Source: Sunxiuqinia elliptica (GTDB taxonomy: Bacteria > Bacteroidota > Bacteroidia > Bacteroidales > Prolixibacteraceae). From it: a DNA stretch of 64,000 nucleotides. Under the pieces are notes generated by a model. That model was given only the letters and a program-made list of their open reading frames with translations, searched no databases and was not told the DNA's origin. The translations under genes were made by a program, and so were the position numbers. The stretch covers positions 1-64,000 of the forward strand of contig NZ_FONW01000018.1 in assembly GCF_900113005.1 (NCBI RefSeq), written 5' to 3'. This document shows, in pieces, positions 33,201 through 40,846 of this stretch. Positions within the stretch are counted from its first letter, which is position 1. Each line of letters starts with the position of its first letter.

Positions 33201-33576
33201 CTTCGGGGTAAGTTACAATCCCAATCTGATTTTCAGAATGCAATTGATTGAGGACCTCGGTGCGAAGAATAATGTGTTCCTGCTCGATGGCATCGTACTG
33301 AATCGATTTTTTGTATGAACTTGGGAAAAAGAAGATCGGCGATGTTGGTTGGAGGTTAACCAAATCATCGTAAAAATAAGCTGCTTCCTCTTTGTCACTC
33401 AAAATAAAAACCAGTGGTTCTGGTCGTTTTTCAGCTAATAAAGCAGCAAGTACTGTTTGCGACGAACCAACAAGCCCCGACAGGTGAATTTTTTCACCCG
33501 GGGTATTCATTTTCTCCAGCAACGATTGAGTAAACGTTTGCTGTTCAAATACCGATTTGAATTTCTTCAATTTCAA
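30244..33576 (-). CDS. mfd: Transcription-repair coupling factor
   Basis: About 1110 residues, normal for Mfd, an ATP-driven translocase that removes stalled RNA polymerase at DNA lesions and recruits UvrA. In order: UvrB-like region (about 1-330), the RNA-polymerase-interacting CarD-like domain (LHQGDYVVHIDHGIGKFAG, about 425-445), translocase lobes with Walker A CGDVGFGKTE and DEEQ box (VVDEEQKFGV), motif VI QLRGRVGRSNKKAF, and the C-terminal TRCF domain. There is no ATG at the N-terminus: TTG codons at 33585 and 33576 are the only candidates. TTG at 33576 (MKLKKFKSVFEQ) is chosen because the predicted transcript starts close to 33590. Monocistronic. Confidence 0.95.
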   Translation of the reverse strand: MKLKKFKSVFEQQTFTQSLLEKMNTPGEKIHLSGLVGSSQTVLAALLAEKRPEPLVFILSDKEEAAYFYDDLVNLQPTSPIFFFPSSYKKSIQYDAIEQEHIILRTEVLNQLHSENQIGIVTYPEALAEKVISGEGLDSNSFPVRKNDKLSISFLNDVLYEYGFERVDFVVEPGQYSIRGSLVDIYSFSHEDPYRLDFFGDDVDSIRSFDIENQISKTQLDKIVIIPNIQQGLEDETRDNFLNFLPSKSSIFIQNVALVSDLIGSIYQQTLEQDNLPANIADRIVSADEFSKALERFTCLETGTANYFQTSLQFNFDTTAQPIFNKNFELLAQNLQDNVANGYTNFILSSNEKQIERLHAIFNDQQLNVEFTDLNFTLHEGFVSHDLKVCCYTDHQIFERYHRFKLKTRKPQKESISIKELNKLHQGDYVVHIDHGIGKFAGLVKTEVNGKMQEAIRLVYRDNDVLFVSIHSLHRISKYKGKDGLEPKINKLGTGAWQKMKDRTKKKVKDIAKDLIALYAERKKERGFAFTPDSYLQNELEASFIYEDTPDQMKATQALKEDMEKEMPMDRLVCGDVGFGKTEIAIRGAFKAVADSKQVAVLVPTTILALQHYKTFSDRLKDFPARIEYISRLRPAGEVRKILRAVEAGEVDILIGTHRLVGKDVKFKDLGLLVVDEEQKFGVSVKEKLKQLKVNVDTLTLTATPIPRTLQFSLMGARDLSIIQTPPPNRYPIITELHGFNEDTIREAINYEVSRNGQVFFIHNRVQNIFEVEAAIKRIVPGVKTVVGHGQMEGPKLEKIMLDFINGEYDVLIATTIIESGLDIPNANTIIINHAQNFGLSDLHQLRGRVGRSNKKAFCYLLTPPLSTLTTEARRRLQAIEEFSELGSGFNIAMRDLDIRGAGNLLGAEQSGFIADIGYETYHRILNEAMQELKQGEYQELFKEEQEDAGKAFLQTQFVSDCQIDTDMELLFPDSYIQSISERMLLYRELDNMETEDNLQQFELGLIDRFGKLPQASKELLEVVRLRWVAIAIGIERIVLKNKKMICYFIADQQSPYYQSPAFTKVLQYIQQNPTKARMKEKKDKLSLSFDDIKTIVSARTILNEIDTIS

Positions 33577-33595
33577 AAGACACAAAAATTTCGGA

Positions 33596-33627
33596 CAAAG
33601 ATAACCATTAGTTTTCTCCAGAAGAAA
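33596..33627 (-). promoter_or_regulatory. Promoter of mfd
   Basis: TATCTTTG on the minus strand (33596-33603) is an exact -7 box with TTTC 20 bases upstream (33624-33627). It leaves a leader of only about 13 bases before the TTG at 33576. Confidence 0.6.
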
Positions 33628-33789
33628 AATAAACGAAAAAGAGACGATTCCACAACCCCAGGCAAATACGTTGCTTCATTGCTTTTTTACAGCTATTATC
33701 CTTTTGTATATGAAGGTTTAGCTGAATGGTGAAACGTCAGACCGTTGGTTGGAATAGTCTCTTTCTGCGATTAATGAATCAGGGAGTGT

Positions 33790-34143
33790 TTAAGCTTCCA
33801 ATTTTGGGTTGGGACCGTATTGGTTTTCGTTGGGATCGCCTTCCTGAACCATGAAAATAATTAGGACAATGGCTCCAATAAGCGGGATTAATGAAATTAA
33901 CAACCACCAACCACTCCGGCTGGTATCATGAAGTCGACGAATGCTTACCGCAAGCCCCGGAACAAGTACCAGAAGCGAGTACAGAAGGGTTAAAATTCCA
34001 AAGCTTCCAAGCATCAGGTCTAAAAGGTTTAGAACAATTGCTGCAATAAAGCTTCCTAAAGCAAAGTACCAGTATTCACTTCTTCTGGACCGTCCTGAGA
34101 ATTCTGCGTACCGCTTAAGTACAGTTAAATACCAATTAATCAT
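33790..34143 (-). CDS. DUF805 small membrane protein
   Basis: A 117-residue inner-membrane protein of the DUF805 family (YhaH/YhaI-like). It has the N-terminal YAEFSGRSRRSEYWYFAL motif, three or four helices (about 25-45, 48-66, 78-98) and the conserved VPGLAVSIRRLHDTSRSGWWLLI between them, ending GDPNENQYGPNP. Function is unknown across the family. The gene stands alone between mfd and a divergently transcribed thioredoxin-like gene. Confidence 0.92.
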   Translation of the reverse strand: MINWYLTVLKRYAEFSGRSRRSEYWYFALGSFIAAIVLNLLDLMLGSFGILTLLYSLLVLVPGLAVSIRRLHDTSRSGWWLLISLIPLIGAIVLIIFMVQEGDPNENQYGPNPKLEA

Positions 34144-34319
34144 AGTTTAATAATTTGAATCAATAAAAATGAATTTTTTAAAAATGAGATAGCTCGTTTT
34201 ACACCTTTGTTAAACGACCTCCAAAACGCTGTTTTCGGTTTTATGTTCATTTTTAAATCGATTAATTTTTTGTAATGATTTTAAGTTGGTAGCTGTCAGG
34301 CTGTCAGCTTGAAAATTAT

Positions 34320-34334
34320 TGGCACACGAATTGA
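34320..34334 (+). promoter_or_regulatory. Weak sigma-54-like element
   Basis: TGGCAC-N5-TTGA (34320-34334) resembles the -24/-12 element TGGCAC-N5-TTGC, but the -12 GC reads GA. It lies 38 bp before the thioredoxin-like gene. AGCTG/CAGCT (34291-34309) lies just upstream. Confidence 0.25.
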
Positions 34335-34372
34335 TATATCGAAGTATGTAAATAAATTAATACAATAGAGCT

Positions 34373-34714
34373 ATGCTTCATACAAATTTGAAACACGTGT
34401 TGTCAGCTGACGATCATAAAAAGCTGATTGAAGAAAATGAGAATGTCATGATATGCTGCGGACGAATGGGGCCAATGTGCATTCCGGTATATGCAGCGAT
34501 GAGTGAGCTGGAGAATGAAGTTGACCAAGTGGTCTTTGCGGATATGGAATTTGATATTCCTGATGCAGCAGTAATCCGGGATGCTCCGGAATGTAGCAGC
34601 TTCATGGGATTGCCTTTTACGGTGTATTACAAAAACGGAGAGCTGGTTCATGCAACCAGTAGCATTCAAAATAAAGATCAAATTAAGTCGATCATTGAAG
34701 AAAAGCTCGTGTAA
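34373..34714 (+). CDS. Thioredoxin-fold protein with CCGRMGPMC site
   Basis: A 113-residue cytoplasmic protein with the thioredoxin fold order: an N-terminal helix, the redox segment NVMICCGRMGPMCIPVYAAM (residues 24-43), VVFADMEFDIPDA, the cis-Pro turn GLPFTVYYKNGELV (81-94) and a C-terminal helix. In place of W-C-G-P-C it has Cys28, Cys29 and Cys36 with GRMGPM between, so the dithiol spacing differs from a classical thioredoxin. It is probably a thiol-disulfide exchange or electron-transfer protein, but substrate and reductase are unknown. Single-gene unit ended by a terminator. Confidence 0.75.
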   Translation: MLHTNLKHVLSADDHKKLIEENENVMICCGRMGPMCIPVYAAMSELENEVDQVVFADMEFDIPDAAVIRDAPECSSFMGLPFTVYYKNGELVHATSSIQNKDQIKSIIEEKLV

Positions 34715-34810
34715 GAGATTGCACTTGCTTTAGGAGAAAGAGGGGATTCTCCGAATTGTCAACAGTGAAAACTGTTTGATATCCTTAATTTTTAGGTTTA
34801 TGCAATTTTA

Positions 34811-34841
34811 AAATCCATCGGGAAATACCGGTGGATTTTTT
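34811..34841 (+). terminator. Rho-independent terminator of thioredoxin-like gene
   Basis: AAATCCATCGG (34811-34821) pairs with CCGGTGGATTT (34828-34838) with one T-G pair, followed by T to 34841. Confidence 0.88.
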
Positions 34842-34881
34842 GTTTTCCAGTATCTTTATCTGGCAAAAAAAATCTAAACGA

Positions 34882-35691
34882 ATGAAATTAAAAGTAGGAA
34901 TAGCCTTAAGTGGCGGGGGAGCTCGAGGAATTGCCCATATCGGCGTTTTGGCAGCCTTAGGGAAATACGGTATTCATCCTGAGGTTGTTTCAGGGACAAG
35001 CATGGGGGCAATTGTTGGTGTTTTGTATGCTGCGGGCTATCAGCCAACCGAGATTTTAAACATTGTGAAAGAGCGCAAAGTGCATAAAATTATTAGCTGG
35101 GGTTTGCCATCCAGTGGACTGCTTGATCTGGATAAGGTGGAAGAGCTTTTGCGCGAACACATTCCGGTGGATGATTTCTCCTCGCTGAAGAGAACATTTC
35201 ACTGCGCAGTAACCAACCTGAACAGCGGACAAATTGAGCTGGTCTCGTGTGGGAAGCTAATTGACTTTGTGCTGGCTTCGGCTTCCATTCCAATTGTATT
35301 TGAACCGAGGATAATTGATGGACAAACCTATGTTGATGGCGGGCTTTTAAACAATCTTCCGGTAGAACCTTTGGTGGACGAAACCGACTTGATCATTGGC
35401 GTGCATGTGAATCACAACGAAGCGATGAAGGAAGTTGCAGGGATGAAAACCATTGCTGAACGCTGCTTTCGACTGGCTATTGGTCGAAATGTGGTGGATA
35501 AATTTGACTTATGCGACTTTGTGATTGATCCTCCCAAGGTACGTCAGTTTAACACATTCGATTTTGCCCGGGCTGATGAGATTTACCAAATTGGTTTTGA
35601 TGAAACCGAAAACAGGATTCTGGAGTTTTTCGACCAGTTGGATTTGGAGGAAGTGATGGCTGAAAAGAAAAGACGACAATTACCAAAATAA
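34882..35691 (+). CDS. Patatin-like phospholipase
   Basis: A 269-residue lipid acyl hydrolase of the patatin/RssA type. The oxyanion hole is LSGGGARGIAHIGVL (residues 8-22), the nucleophile elbow is GTSMG (Ser about 43), and the catalytic Asp is in the YVDGGLLNN motif (about 151-159), giving the Ser-Asp dyad. No signal peptide is seen after the chosen start, so it is likely cytoplasmic or peripheral. The frame can be extended 17 codons to a GTG at 34831, but that codon lies within the preceding terminator stem. ATG at 34882 is therefore used. The natural lipid is unknown. Confidence 0.9.
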   Translation: MKLKVGIALSGGGARGIAHIGVLAALGKYGIHPEVVSGTSMGAIVGVLYAAGYQPTEILNIVKERKVHKIISWGLPSSGLLDLDKVEELLREHIPVDDFSSLKRTFHCAVTNLNSGQIELVSCGKLIDFVLASASIPIVFEPRIIDGQTYVDGGLLNNLPVEPLVDETDLIIGVHVNHNEAMKEVAGMKTIAERCFRLAIGRNVVDKFDLCDFVIDPPKVRQFNTFDFARADEIYQIGFDETENRILEFFDQLDLEEVMAEKKRRQLPK

Positions 35692-35829
35692 AACAGCATC
35701 AGGTTTCGTATAAATAAAGGATGGTTTTGTTCGTTAAAAGAACTTAACTTTGAAAGGCTTAAGGACTCTTTTGGAAAGTAAATCCAATCGAAAGATGCTT
35801 GAGTTGCTAAACGCTAAAAAAGAAAAATC

Positions 35830-36699
35830 ATGAGAATTACTTTGCTTTTGTTTGCTTTCGTTGCTTTGGTTGGTTGTCAACAGAAAAAGATTGATCGGAT
35901 GCAAGCTGTTCAAGACAGTTTATCACAACTTGCCGAGGTCAAGGATGTGGCAATTAACGATTTTATTGGAACCATGAACGCCATTCAGACCAATCTTGAT
36001 TCAATAAAACGATTGGAGGACATTGTCAATATTTCTTCGAGCAAAAATGCTGAACCCAAAGCAAGCGACCGGCAGAAGATACTTCAGGATCTTTCTGTAA
36101 TCAGCAGTTTGCTGGAACAAAACAGGGAGCTGGTAGCCAATCAAACGAAGAAACTCAATAATTCGACTTATAAAGTCAGTGAAATGCAGAAAATGTTGGA
36201 TCGGATGAACCGGCAGTTGGAAGAAAAAGATGTGGAGATTGCTACCTTGCGGACAGAGATGGAGCAACTTCATCTGAATATTTCAACCTTAAACCAGAGT
36301 TTGTTGGCTGCTGAAGAGCAGGCAGAGGAGCAGGCTCGGGTAATTGAGGAAAAAACAACGACCATTGATGAGCAAGTAAAGCAGATGAATACCGCTTATT
36401 ATGTATTTGGAACAGCCAAAGAGCTCATCGAAAATGGAATTGTTGAACGGGAAGGTGGTTTCCTGGGACTGGGACGCAGTCTTAAATTCCGTAAGGACTT
36501 CAACCCCGATCTTTTTACAGAAATTGATATTCGGGAGGTACACGAAATTAGCTTGAATGCAAAAAAGGCAAAAGTAATCACAACTCACCCGGCAGCCAGC
36601 TTTGATTTGATTGGTGATGAGAAGATTGAAAAACTGGTCATCAACGATCCGGAACGGTTTTGGGAAACCAACAGGTACCTGGTTCTGGTCGTCAACTAA
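35830..36699 (+). CDS. Coiled-coil lipoprotein of unknown function
   Basis: A 289-residue envelope protein. MRITLLLFAFVALVGCQQKK is a lipoprotein signal with Cys16 as the lipidated residue. Residues about 20-190 form a long coiled coil (heptad-rich, QNRELVANQTKKLNN; MNRQLEEKDVEIATLRTEME; EEKTTTIDEQVKQMN). A compact C-terminal domain (about 195-289) starts YYVFGTAKELIENGIVEREGGFLG, a segment I have seen only in uncharacterised Bacteroidota lipoproteins. It could span from a membrane to a partner or to the cell wall. TAACTTTG (35745-35752) is a possible -7 box; no good -33 is present. Confidence 0.8.
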   Translation: MRITLLLFAFVALVGCQQKKIDRMQAVQDSLSQLAEVKDVAINDFIGTMNAIQTNLDSIKRLEDIVNISSSKNAEPKASDRQKILQDLSVISSLLEQNRELVANQTKKLNNSTYKVSEMQKMLDRMNRQLEEKDVEIATLRTEMEQLHLNISTLNQSLLAAEEQAEEQARVIEEKTTTIDEQVKQMNTAYYVFGTAKELIENGIVEREGGFLGLGRSLKFRKDFNPDLFTEIDIREVHEISLNAKKAKVITTHPAASFDLIGDEKIEKLVINDPERFWETNRYLVLVVN

Positions 36700-36708
36700 T
36701 AAAAACAG

Positions 36709-36738
36709 CGGGGAGCTTATTTAGCTCCTCGTTTTTTT
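36709..36738 (+). terminator. Terminator overlapping the HxlR gene end
   Basis: CGGGGAGCT (36709-36717) pairs with AGCTCCTCG (36723-36731), one G-T pair, then seven T (36732-36738). It ends the lipoprotein gene and overlaps the last codons of the convergent HxlR gene. Confidence 0.85.
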
Positions 36739-37161
36739 AGCAGCTTTCTTATCATAGGCAGCGCGCGATTCCAAAATTTGAGCCTTGTACTCGATGGCCC
36801 AGTCTGCCAATTCCCACACCTTCACCAAAAGCTTTTCTCCCATTGGAGTCAATTCATATTCTACCCGCGGAGGAACTTCGGCATAAACATAGCGATTCAC
36901 CAGTCCGTCTCGTTCGAGCGAACGCAGGGTAACTGTCAGCATACGTTGCGAAATACCTTCAATTTGCGTCTTCAGTTGATTAAATCGAAGGCGCTCTCCG
37001 TAACCCAAATTCAAGATCGCTAACAAAGACCATTTATCTCCAATTCGGTCAACCACGTCTTTCACCGGGCAAAAACCTGCCGGATGATTGTTCGGATCAA
37101 AAAAAGTTTTGACTTTTTCCTGAATCGTATTTGCTTGAGTTTCATTAATAGTTACTTCCAT
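36721..37161 (-). CDS. HxlR-family transcriptional regulator
   Basis: A 146-residue winged-helix regulator: CPVKDVVDRIGDKWSLLAILNL (residues 31-52) with the family Cys and the DKW-L-ILR-like segment, then RFNQLKTQIEGISQRMLTVTLRSLERDGLVNRYVYAEVPPRVEYELTPMG. HxlR proteins respond to electrophiles, aldehydes or quinones, often through the conserved cysteine, and control adjacent oxidoreductases. Here a nitroreductase and a dioxygenase gene diverge from it, which makes those its likely targets. Confidence 0.92.
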   Translation of the reverse strand: MEVTINETQANTIQEKVKTFFDPNNHPAGFCPVKDVVDRIGDKWSLLAILNLGYGERLRFNQLKTQIEGISQRMLTVTLRSLERDGLVNRYVYAEVPPRVEYELTPMGEKLLVKVWELADWAIEYKAQILESRAAYDKKAAKKTRS

Positions 37162-37203
37162 GTGACTAAGTGATTATAGAATGCCCTCTTGTTTTATTAT
37201 TAG

Positions 37204-37214
37204 TTACTAAGTAA
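37204..37214. promoter_or_regulatory. Operator candidate between HxlR and nitroreductase genes
   Basis: TTACTAAGTAA is an exact palindrome (TTACT-A-AGTAA) in the 120-bp divergent region. A related AGTAACT lies 20 bp to the right. It fits a shared HxlR site but no consensus is available to test by eye. Confidence 0.4.
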
Positions 37215-37281
37215 TATTGAGGCACTAAAAGTAACTATTGTAGTTCAGAAAACAAATATTAAAAAGGAAAATTAGAGAGTT

Positions 37282-37911
37282 ATGGAATTAATTGAAGCTT
37301 TAAACTGGCGTTATGCTGCTAAACGAATGAATGGTGAAAAAGTTCCTGAAGAGAAGGTGAATCGTATTCTGGATGCCATTCAACTGGCGCCAACATCTTT
37401 GGGATTACAGCCTTTTTCAGTCATTGTGGTTGAAGATGAGCAGTTGAAAAAAGAAATTAGCGAGAAATCAAATCAGCAGCCTCAAGTCATGGAAGGTTCC
37501 CATTTGTTGGTGTTTGCTTCGTGGAACGAGGTGCAGGATGAGAGTATTGATCGTTACATGCGGGATATTGCAACAACAAGAGGTGTTGATGAAGAAAGCC
37601 TGGATGGATTTAAAACCATGATTAAGCAGTTTATTGGACAAGAAGATGTCGAAACTGTAAAAAACTGGACCGCTCGTCAGGCGTATATTGCCTTTGGTGT
37701 TGGCTTGGTAGCTGCTGCTGCCGAAAAAGTAGATGCGACCCCCATGGAAGGATTTGACAAAAATGAGATGGACAAAATATTAGGATTGAAGGAGAAGGGA
37801 CTCAGCTCAGTCGTGATGATTACTTTGGGTTATCGCGATGCGGAGAAGGATGGTTTAGCTGCCGCTCAAAAAGTTCGCCGACAAAAAGAGGAGTTGTTTG
37901 TTAGAGCTTAA
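37282..37911 (+). CDS. NAD(P)H-dependent nitroreductase-family flavoprotein
   Basis: A 209-residue FMN enzyme of the NfsB-like branch. FMN-binding residues are in the N-terminal LNWRYAAKRMNGEKVPEE (8-25) and in LAPTSLGLQPFSVIVVE (36-52). The dimer-swapped helix is VKNWTARQAYIAFGVGLVAAAAEKVDATPMEGFD (about 130-163) and the terminus GLKEKGLSSVVMITLGYRD. It reduces quinones, nitro compounds or related electrophiles. It is divergent from the HxlR gene and 23 bp upstream of the dioxygenase gene, with which it likely forms an operon. Confidence 0.91.
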   Translation: MELIEALNWRYAAKRMNGEKVPEEKVNRILDAIQLAPTSLGLQPFSVIVVEDEQLKKEISEKSNQQPQVMEGSHLLVFASWNEVQDESIDRYMRDIATTRGVDEESLDGFKTMIKQFIGQEDVETVKNWTARQAYIAFGVGLVAAAAEKVDATPMEGFDKNEMDKILGLKEKGLSSVVMITLGYRDAEKDGLAAAQKVRRQKEELFVRA

Positions 37912-37934
37912 AGAAACAACTGATTCAAAAAGCT

Positions 37935-38747
37935 ATGGATAAGAACTTCAAAGACTGGATGGATGGTCTGAAGCCTTCAGAGCGGATGCCTTTGCTTTTT
38001 ATTGGGCATGGCAATCCGATGAATACGATTTTGGACAATGCGTATCGGAAAAGTTGGGAGTTGCTGGGACAGAAGCTTCCAAAACCGCAGGCAATATTAA
38101 GTGTGTCGGCGCATTGGCTAACGCGCGGAACGGCTGTTACAGCCATGCCTAACCCGAGAACCATCCATGACTTTGGCGGTTTTCCTGATGAGCTTTTTCA
38201 GCAACAATATCCTGCTCCGGGCGAGCCTGAGTTGGCCGACGAGTTGATTGTCATGAGCAAGAGCCATGAGATCAGGCCAGATTACAACTGGGGATTGGAC
38301 CACGGGAGCTGGGCCGTTTTAAAGCCTATGTTTCCGTTGGCCGATATTCCTGTCCTTCAACTGAGCATTGATTACCATCAGCCGATGAGCTACCATTACG
38401 AGTTAGCCCAAAGTTTGCAAAAGCTGCGGGATAAGGGAGTTTTGGTGGTAGGAAGTGGTAATTTGGTTCATAACCTGAGGCGAATGAATTTGTCTGGGAA
38501 GTCATTTGATTGGGCCTTGGAGTTTGATCAGAAACTGGCTGAGATTATTGAAAAGGGAGATGACCAGCAAGCCATGGACTTTCAGCAATGGGGCGAACTA
38601 AGCAAGTTGGCACATCCAACTTACGATCATCTGTTGCCGCTGTTTTATGTGCTGGGTCTGAAAAGGAAAGATGAGGCGCCTGTCTTTTTTAATGAGACAA
38701 TTGATTTGGGCTCTGTTTCCATGCGCTCCATATTGTATCATCAGTAG
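37935..38747 (+). CDS. DODA-type extradiol aromatic-ring dioxygenase (YgiD-like)
   Basis: A 270-residue LigB/DODA-family protein. Metal ligands and catalytic His residues of the family are visible: FIGHGNPMN (residues 22-30), LSVSAHWLTRG (55-65), IHDFGGFPDELFQ (77-89), GLDHGSWAVLKPMFP (119-133) and VGSGNLVHNLR (174-184). E. coli YgiD opens the ring of L-DOPA; the natural substrate of bacterial members is uncertain. Co-transcription with a nitroreductase under an HxlR gene suggests processing of catechol- or quinone-like compounds. Confidence 0.88.
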   Translation: MDKNFKDWMDGLKPSERMPLLFIGHGNPMNTILDNAYRKSWELLGQKLPKPQAILSVSAHWLTRGTAVTAMPNPRTIHDFGGFPDELFQQQYPAPGEPELADELIVMSKSHEIRPDYNWGLDHGSWAVLKPMFPLADIPVLQLSIDYHQPMSYHYELAQSLQKLRDKGVLVVGSGNLVHNLRRMNLSGKSFDWALEFDQKLAEIIEKGDDQQAMDFQQWGELSKLAHPTYDHLLPLFYVLGLKRKDEAPVFFNETIDLGSVSMRSILYHQ

Positions 38748-38756
38748 CGTAGCTTT

Positions 38757-39347
38757 TTAGCGAATCCGGCCAACTAAAAAGCTTAGGCTAAAACCATAGG
38801 CACTCGTACTTTTGCTGACTAACGCATATGGTCCAAACGAAATTCCCATATTATCAACTGAAGCAAACTCAAACTGAGGGGAGAGCAGCAAGCCAATTTG
38901 ATAGTCGGTATGTCTGCTGTAAGAATAGTTCTCTACCCACGGGAAATAGGTCGTTGATGTTTGCTCCCAGTTGGTTGGAATCGAATGGGATAAAAATGCA
39001 ACTCCACCTTGAATTAGCCATCGGCAGTTGCGCAACGAAGGCGTAAGGTATTGTCCTCCGGTAAAAGCAACGGCATGCAATTTTTTGTTGGATTGATTGA
39101 ATCTTAGCTCAAAAAGATCGACTAAGCCGGTAGAGTAATCTGTTGGCTTGTCTGCCTTTTGGTATAAGCCCAAGTATTGAATTCCAACGGCAAAGCGATC
39201 TTTGATTCCGTAATTGACAGCCGGGGTAAATCCCCAGTAGTTGCCGACTCCGGCTCCAAGGCTGGCATAAAACTTTGGCTTGGAATGTTCCTGTCCCAAA
39301 GCACCAAGCGTAAGGAACAGGAATAGAATGGTGAGTTTCGAGTACAT
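38757..39347 (-). CDS. Small outer-membrane beta-barrel protein
   Basis: A 196-residue protein with signal peptide MYSKLTILFLFLTLGALGQ and a mature part of alternating polar/aromatic strands (FYASLGAGVGNYWGFTPAVNYGI, FAVGIQYLGLYQK, ending YGFSLSFLVGRIR with a terminal aromatic strand). This is the pattern of an 8-stranded outer-membrane barrel. I cannot assign a named family. It starts 19 bp after pyrC on the same strand and is likely co-transcribed. Confidence 0.7.
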   Translation of the reverse strand: MYSKLTILFLFLTLGALGQEHSKPKFYASLGAGVGNYWGFTPAVNYGIKDRFAVGIQYLGLYQKADKPTDYSTGLVDLFELRFNQSNKKLHAVAFTGGQYLTPSLRNCRWLIQGGVAFLSHSIPTNWEQTSTTYFPWVENYSYSRHTDYQIGLLLSPQFEFASVDNMGISFGPYALVSKSTSAYGFSLSFLVGRIR

Positions 39348-39366
39348 CTTTTTTTAGAAAAAGATG

Positions 39367-40710
39367 TTAAACCACGAAGTTTAGTTGCTTGCCACGAACA
39401 TGTTTTTTAACCTCTCCGCGATCATAGGCTAATTCACCATTGACAAAAACCTTGGAAACCTGGTGGCTGAATGTGGTTCCTTCAAAAGGAGACCAGCCAC
39501 ATTTGTAGAAAATATTTTCAGGACAAACCGTCCACGCTTTATCTGGATTAACCAAAACCAAGTCAGCATAATAACCTTCGCGAATATACCCACGGCGGTC
39601 GATGCGGAACAAATCAGCAGGTGCATGACACATTTTCTCAACAACTTTTTCTGCAGAAAGCTTTCCTTGTTTGACAAACTCAAGCATGGCAGTTAATGAA
39701 TGTTGAACCAATGGCCCTCCTGAAGGAGCTTGAAAATAGGCATGTGATTTTTCATCGAGGGTGTGCGGGGCATGGTCGGTGGCAATCACATCGATTTTAT
39801 CTGCCAGTAAGGCCTCCCAAAGAGCTTGTCTGTCAGTTGCCGATTTCACGGCTGGGTTCCATTTGATCCGGGTTCCGTAGGCGATGTAATCTTTCTCTTC
39901 AAACCATAAGTGATGAACACAAACCTCGGCGGTAACTTTTTTGTCTTTCACCGGGCCTGCATCAAAAAGCTGCATCTCTTCGGCTGAAGAAAGGTGAAGC
40001 ACGTGCAAGCGCGTGTCGTACTTTCGAGCTAATTCTACGGCCTTGGATGATGACTTGAAACAGGCCTCGGCACTTCGAATTTTTGGATGTCTTGAGATTG
40101 GCACAATTTCGCCATATTTTTGACGGTAGATTTCGGTATTGCGTCGAATAATTTCTTCGTCCTCACAATGGGTTGCCACGAGTGTTGGAGCATTCCTGAA
40201 AATTTCAGACAGAGTTTTTTCATCGTCAACAAGCATATTTCCTGTTGATGAGCCCATGAAAACTTTAATTCCGCAAACTTTGGTCGGATCTGTTTTCAGC
40301 ACTTCATCCAGGTTGTTGTTGGTTGCCCCCATGAAAAAGGAATAGTTGACAGCTGAAACTTCTGCTGCTCGAGCATATTTTTTGGCTAACTCAGCCTGAG
40401 TTGTAGCCTGTGGTTTCGTGTTGGGCATTTCCATGTAGGAGGTAACACCTCCAGCCAAAGCTGCCTGCGACTCAGTGGCAATTTCTCCCTTATGGGTTAG
40501 CCCTGGTTCGCGAAAATGAACCTGATCGTCGATCACACCCGGAATCAACAATTTCCCACTTCCGTCAATAACGGTTGCCTGATCGAGTATCTCTTGAGGG
40601 ACTTCCTCTTCATTGAAGATCTGTTTGATCAGTTCATCTTCAATCAAAACACTACCGTTGAAACGTCTTCCTTCATTGATAATCGTGGTGTTGTGGATGA
40701 GTGTTTTCAT
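39367..40710 (-). CDS. pyrC: Dihydroorotase
   Basis: A 447-residue amidohydrolase of the class I dihydroorotase group, catalysing cyclisation of carbamoyl-aspartate to dihydroorotate in pyrimidine synthesis. Typical blocks are LLIPGVIDDQVHFREPGLTHKGEI (residues 54-77), SYMEMPNTKP, CGIKVFMGSSTG (carboxylated Lys), VATHCEDEE, HVLHLSSAEEM and VIATDHAPHTLDEK (metal and catalytic Asp/His). The usual metal motif H-x-H reads Q-x-H (Gln63, His65), a form I believe is common in Bacteroidota PyrC. An imidase of the same superfamily is possible but less likely given the REPG and DHAPH blocks. Confidence 0.88.
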   Translation of the reverse strand: MKTLIHNTTIINEGRRFNGSVLIEDELIKQIFNEEEVPQEILDQATVIDGSGKLLIPGVIDDQVHFREPGLTHKGEIATESQAALAGGVTSYMEMPNTKPQATTQAELAKKYARAAEVSAVNYSFFMGATNNNLDEVLKTDPTKVCGIKVFMGSSTGNMLVDDEKTLSEIFRNAPTLVATHCEDEEIIRRNTEIYRQKYGEIVPISRHPKIRSAEACFKSSSKAVELARKYDTRLHVLHLSSAEEMQLFDAGPVKDKKVTAEVCVHHLWFEEKDYIAYGTRIKWNPAVKSATDRQALWEALLADKIDVIATDHAPHTLDEKSHAYFQAPSGGPLVQHSLTAMLEFVKQGKLSAEKVVEKMCHAPADLFRIDRRGYIREGYYADLVLVNPDKAWTVCPENIFYKCGWSPFEGTTFSHQVSKVFVNGELAYDRGEVKKHVRGKQLNFVV

Positions 40711-40846
40711 AGTGATCGGGTTTTATTTTCTTATTTAAATTACGAAACCATAATTGAAAAGGCTACATTTCTGCAGCCTTATATTTTGATATTACAATTC
40801 GTTTGCTTGTGTAATTGTCCACAAAGAACGAGTGTTGACTGGTTTT

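Noticed and set aside
34831-34881. N-terminal extension of the patatin-like protein from GTG
   Set aside because: The GTG and following T-run belong to the upstream terminator; the conserved domain starts at the later ATG.
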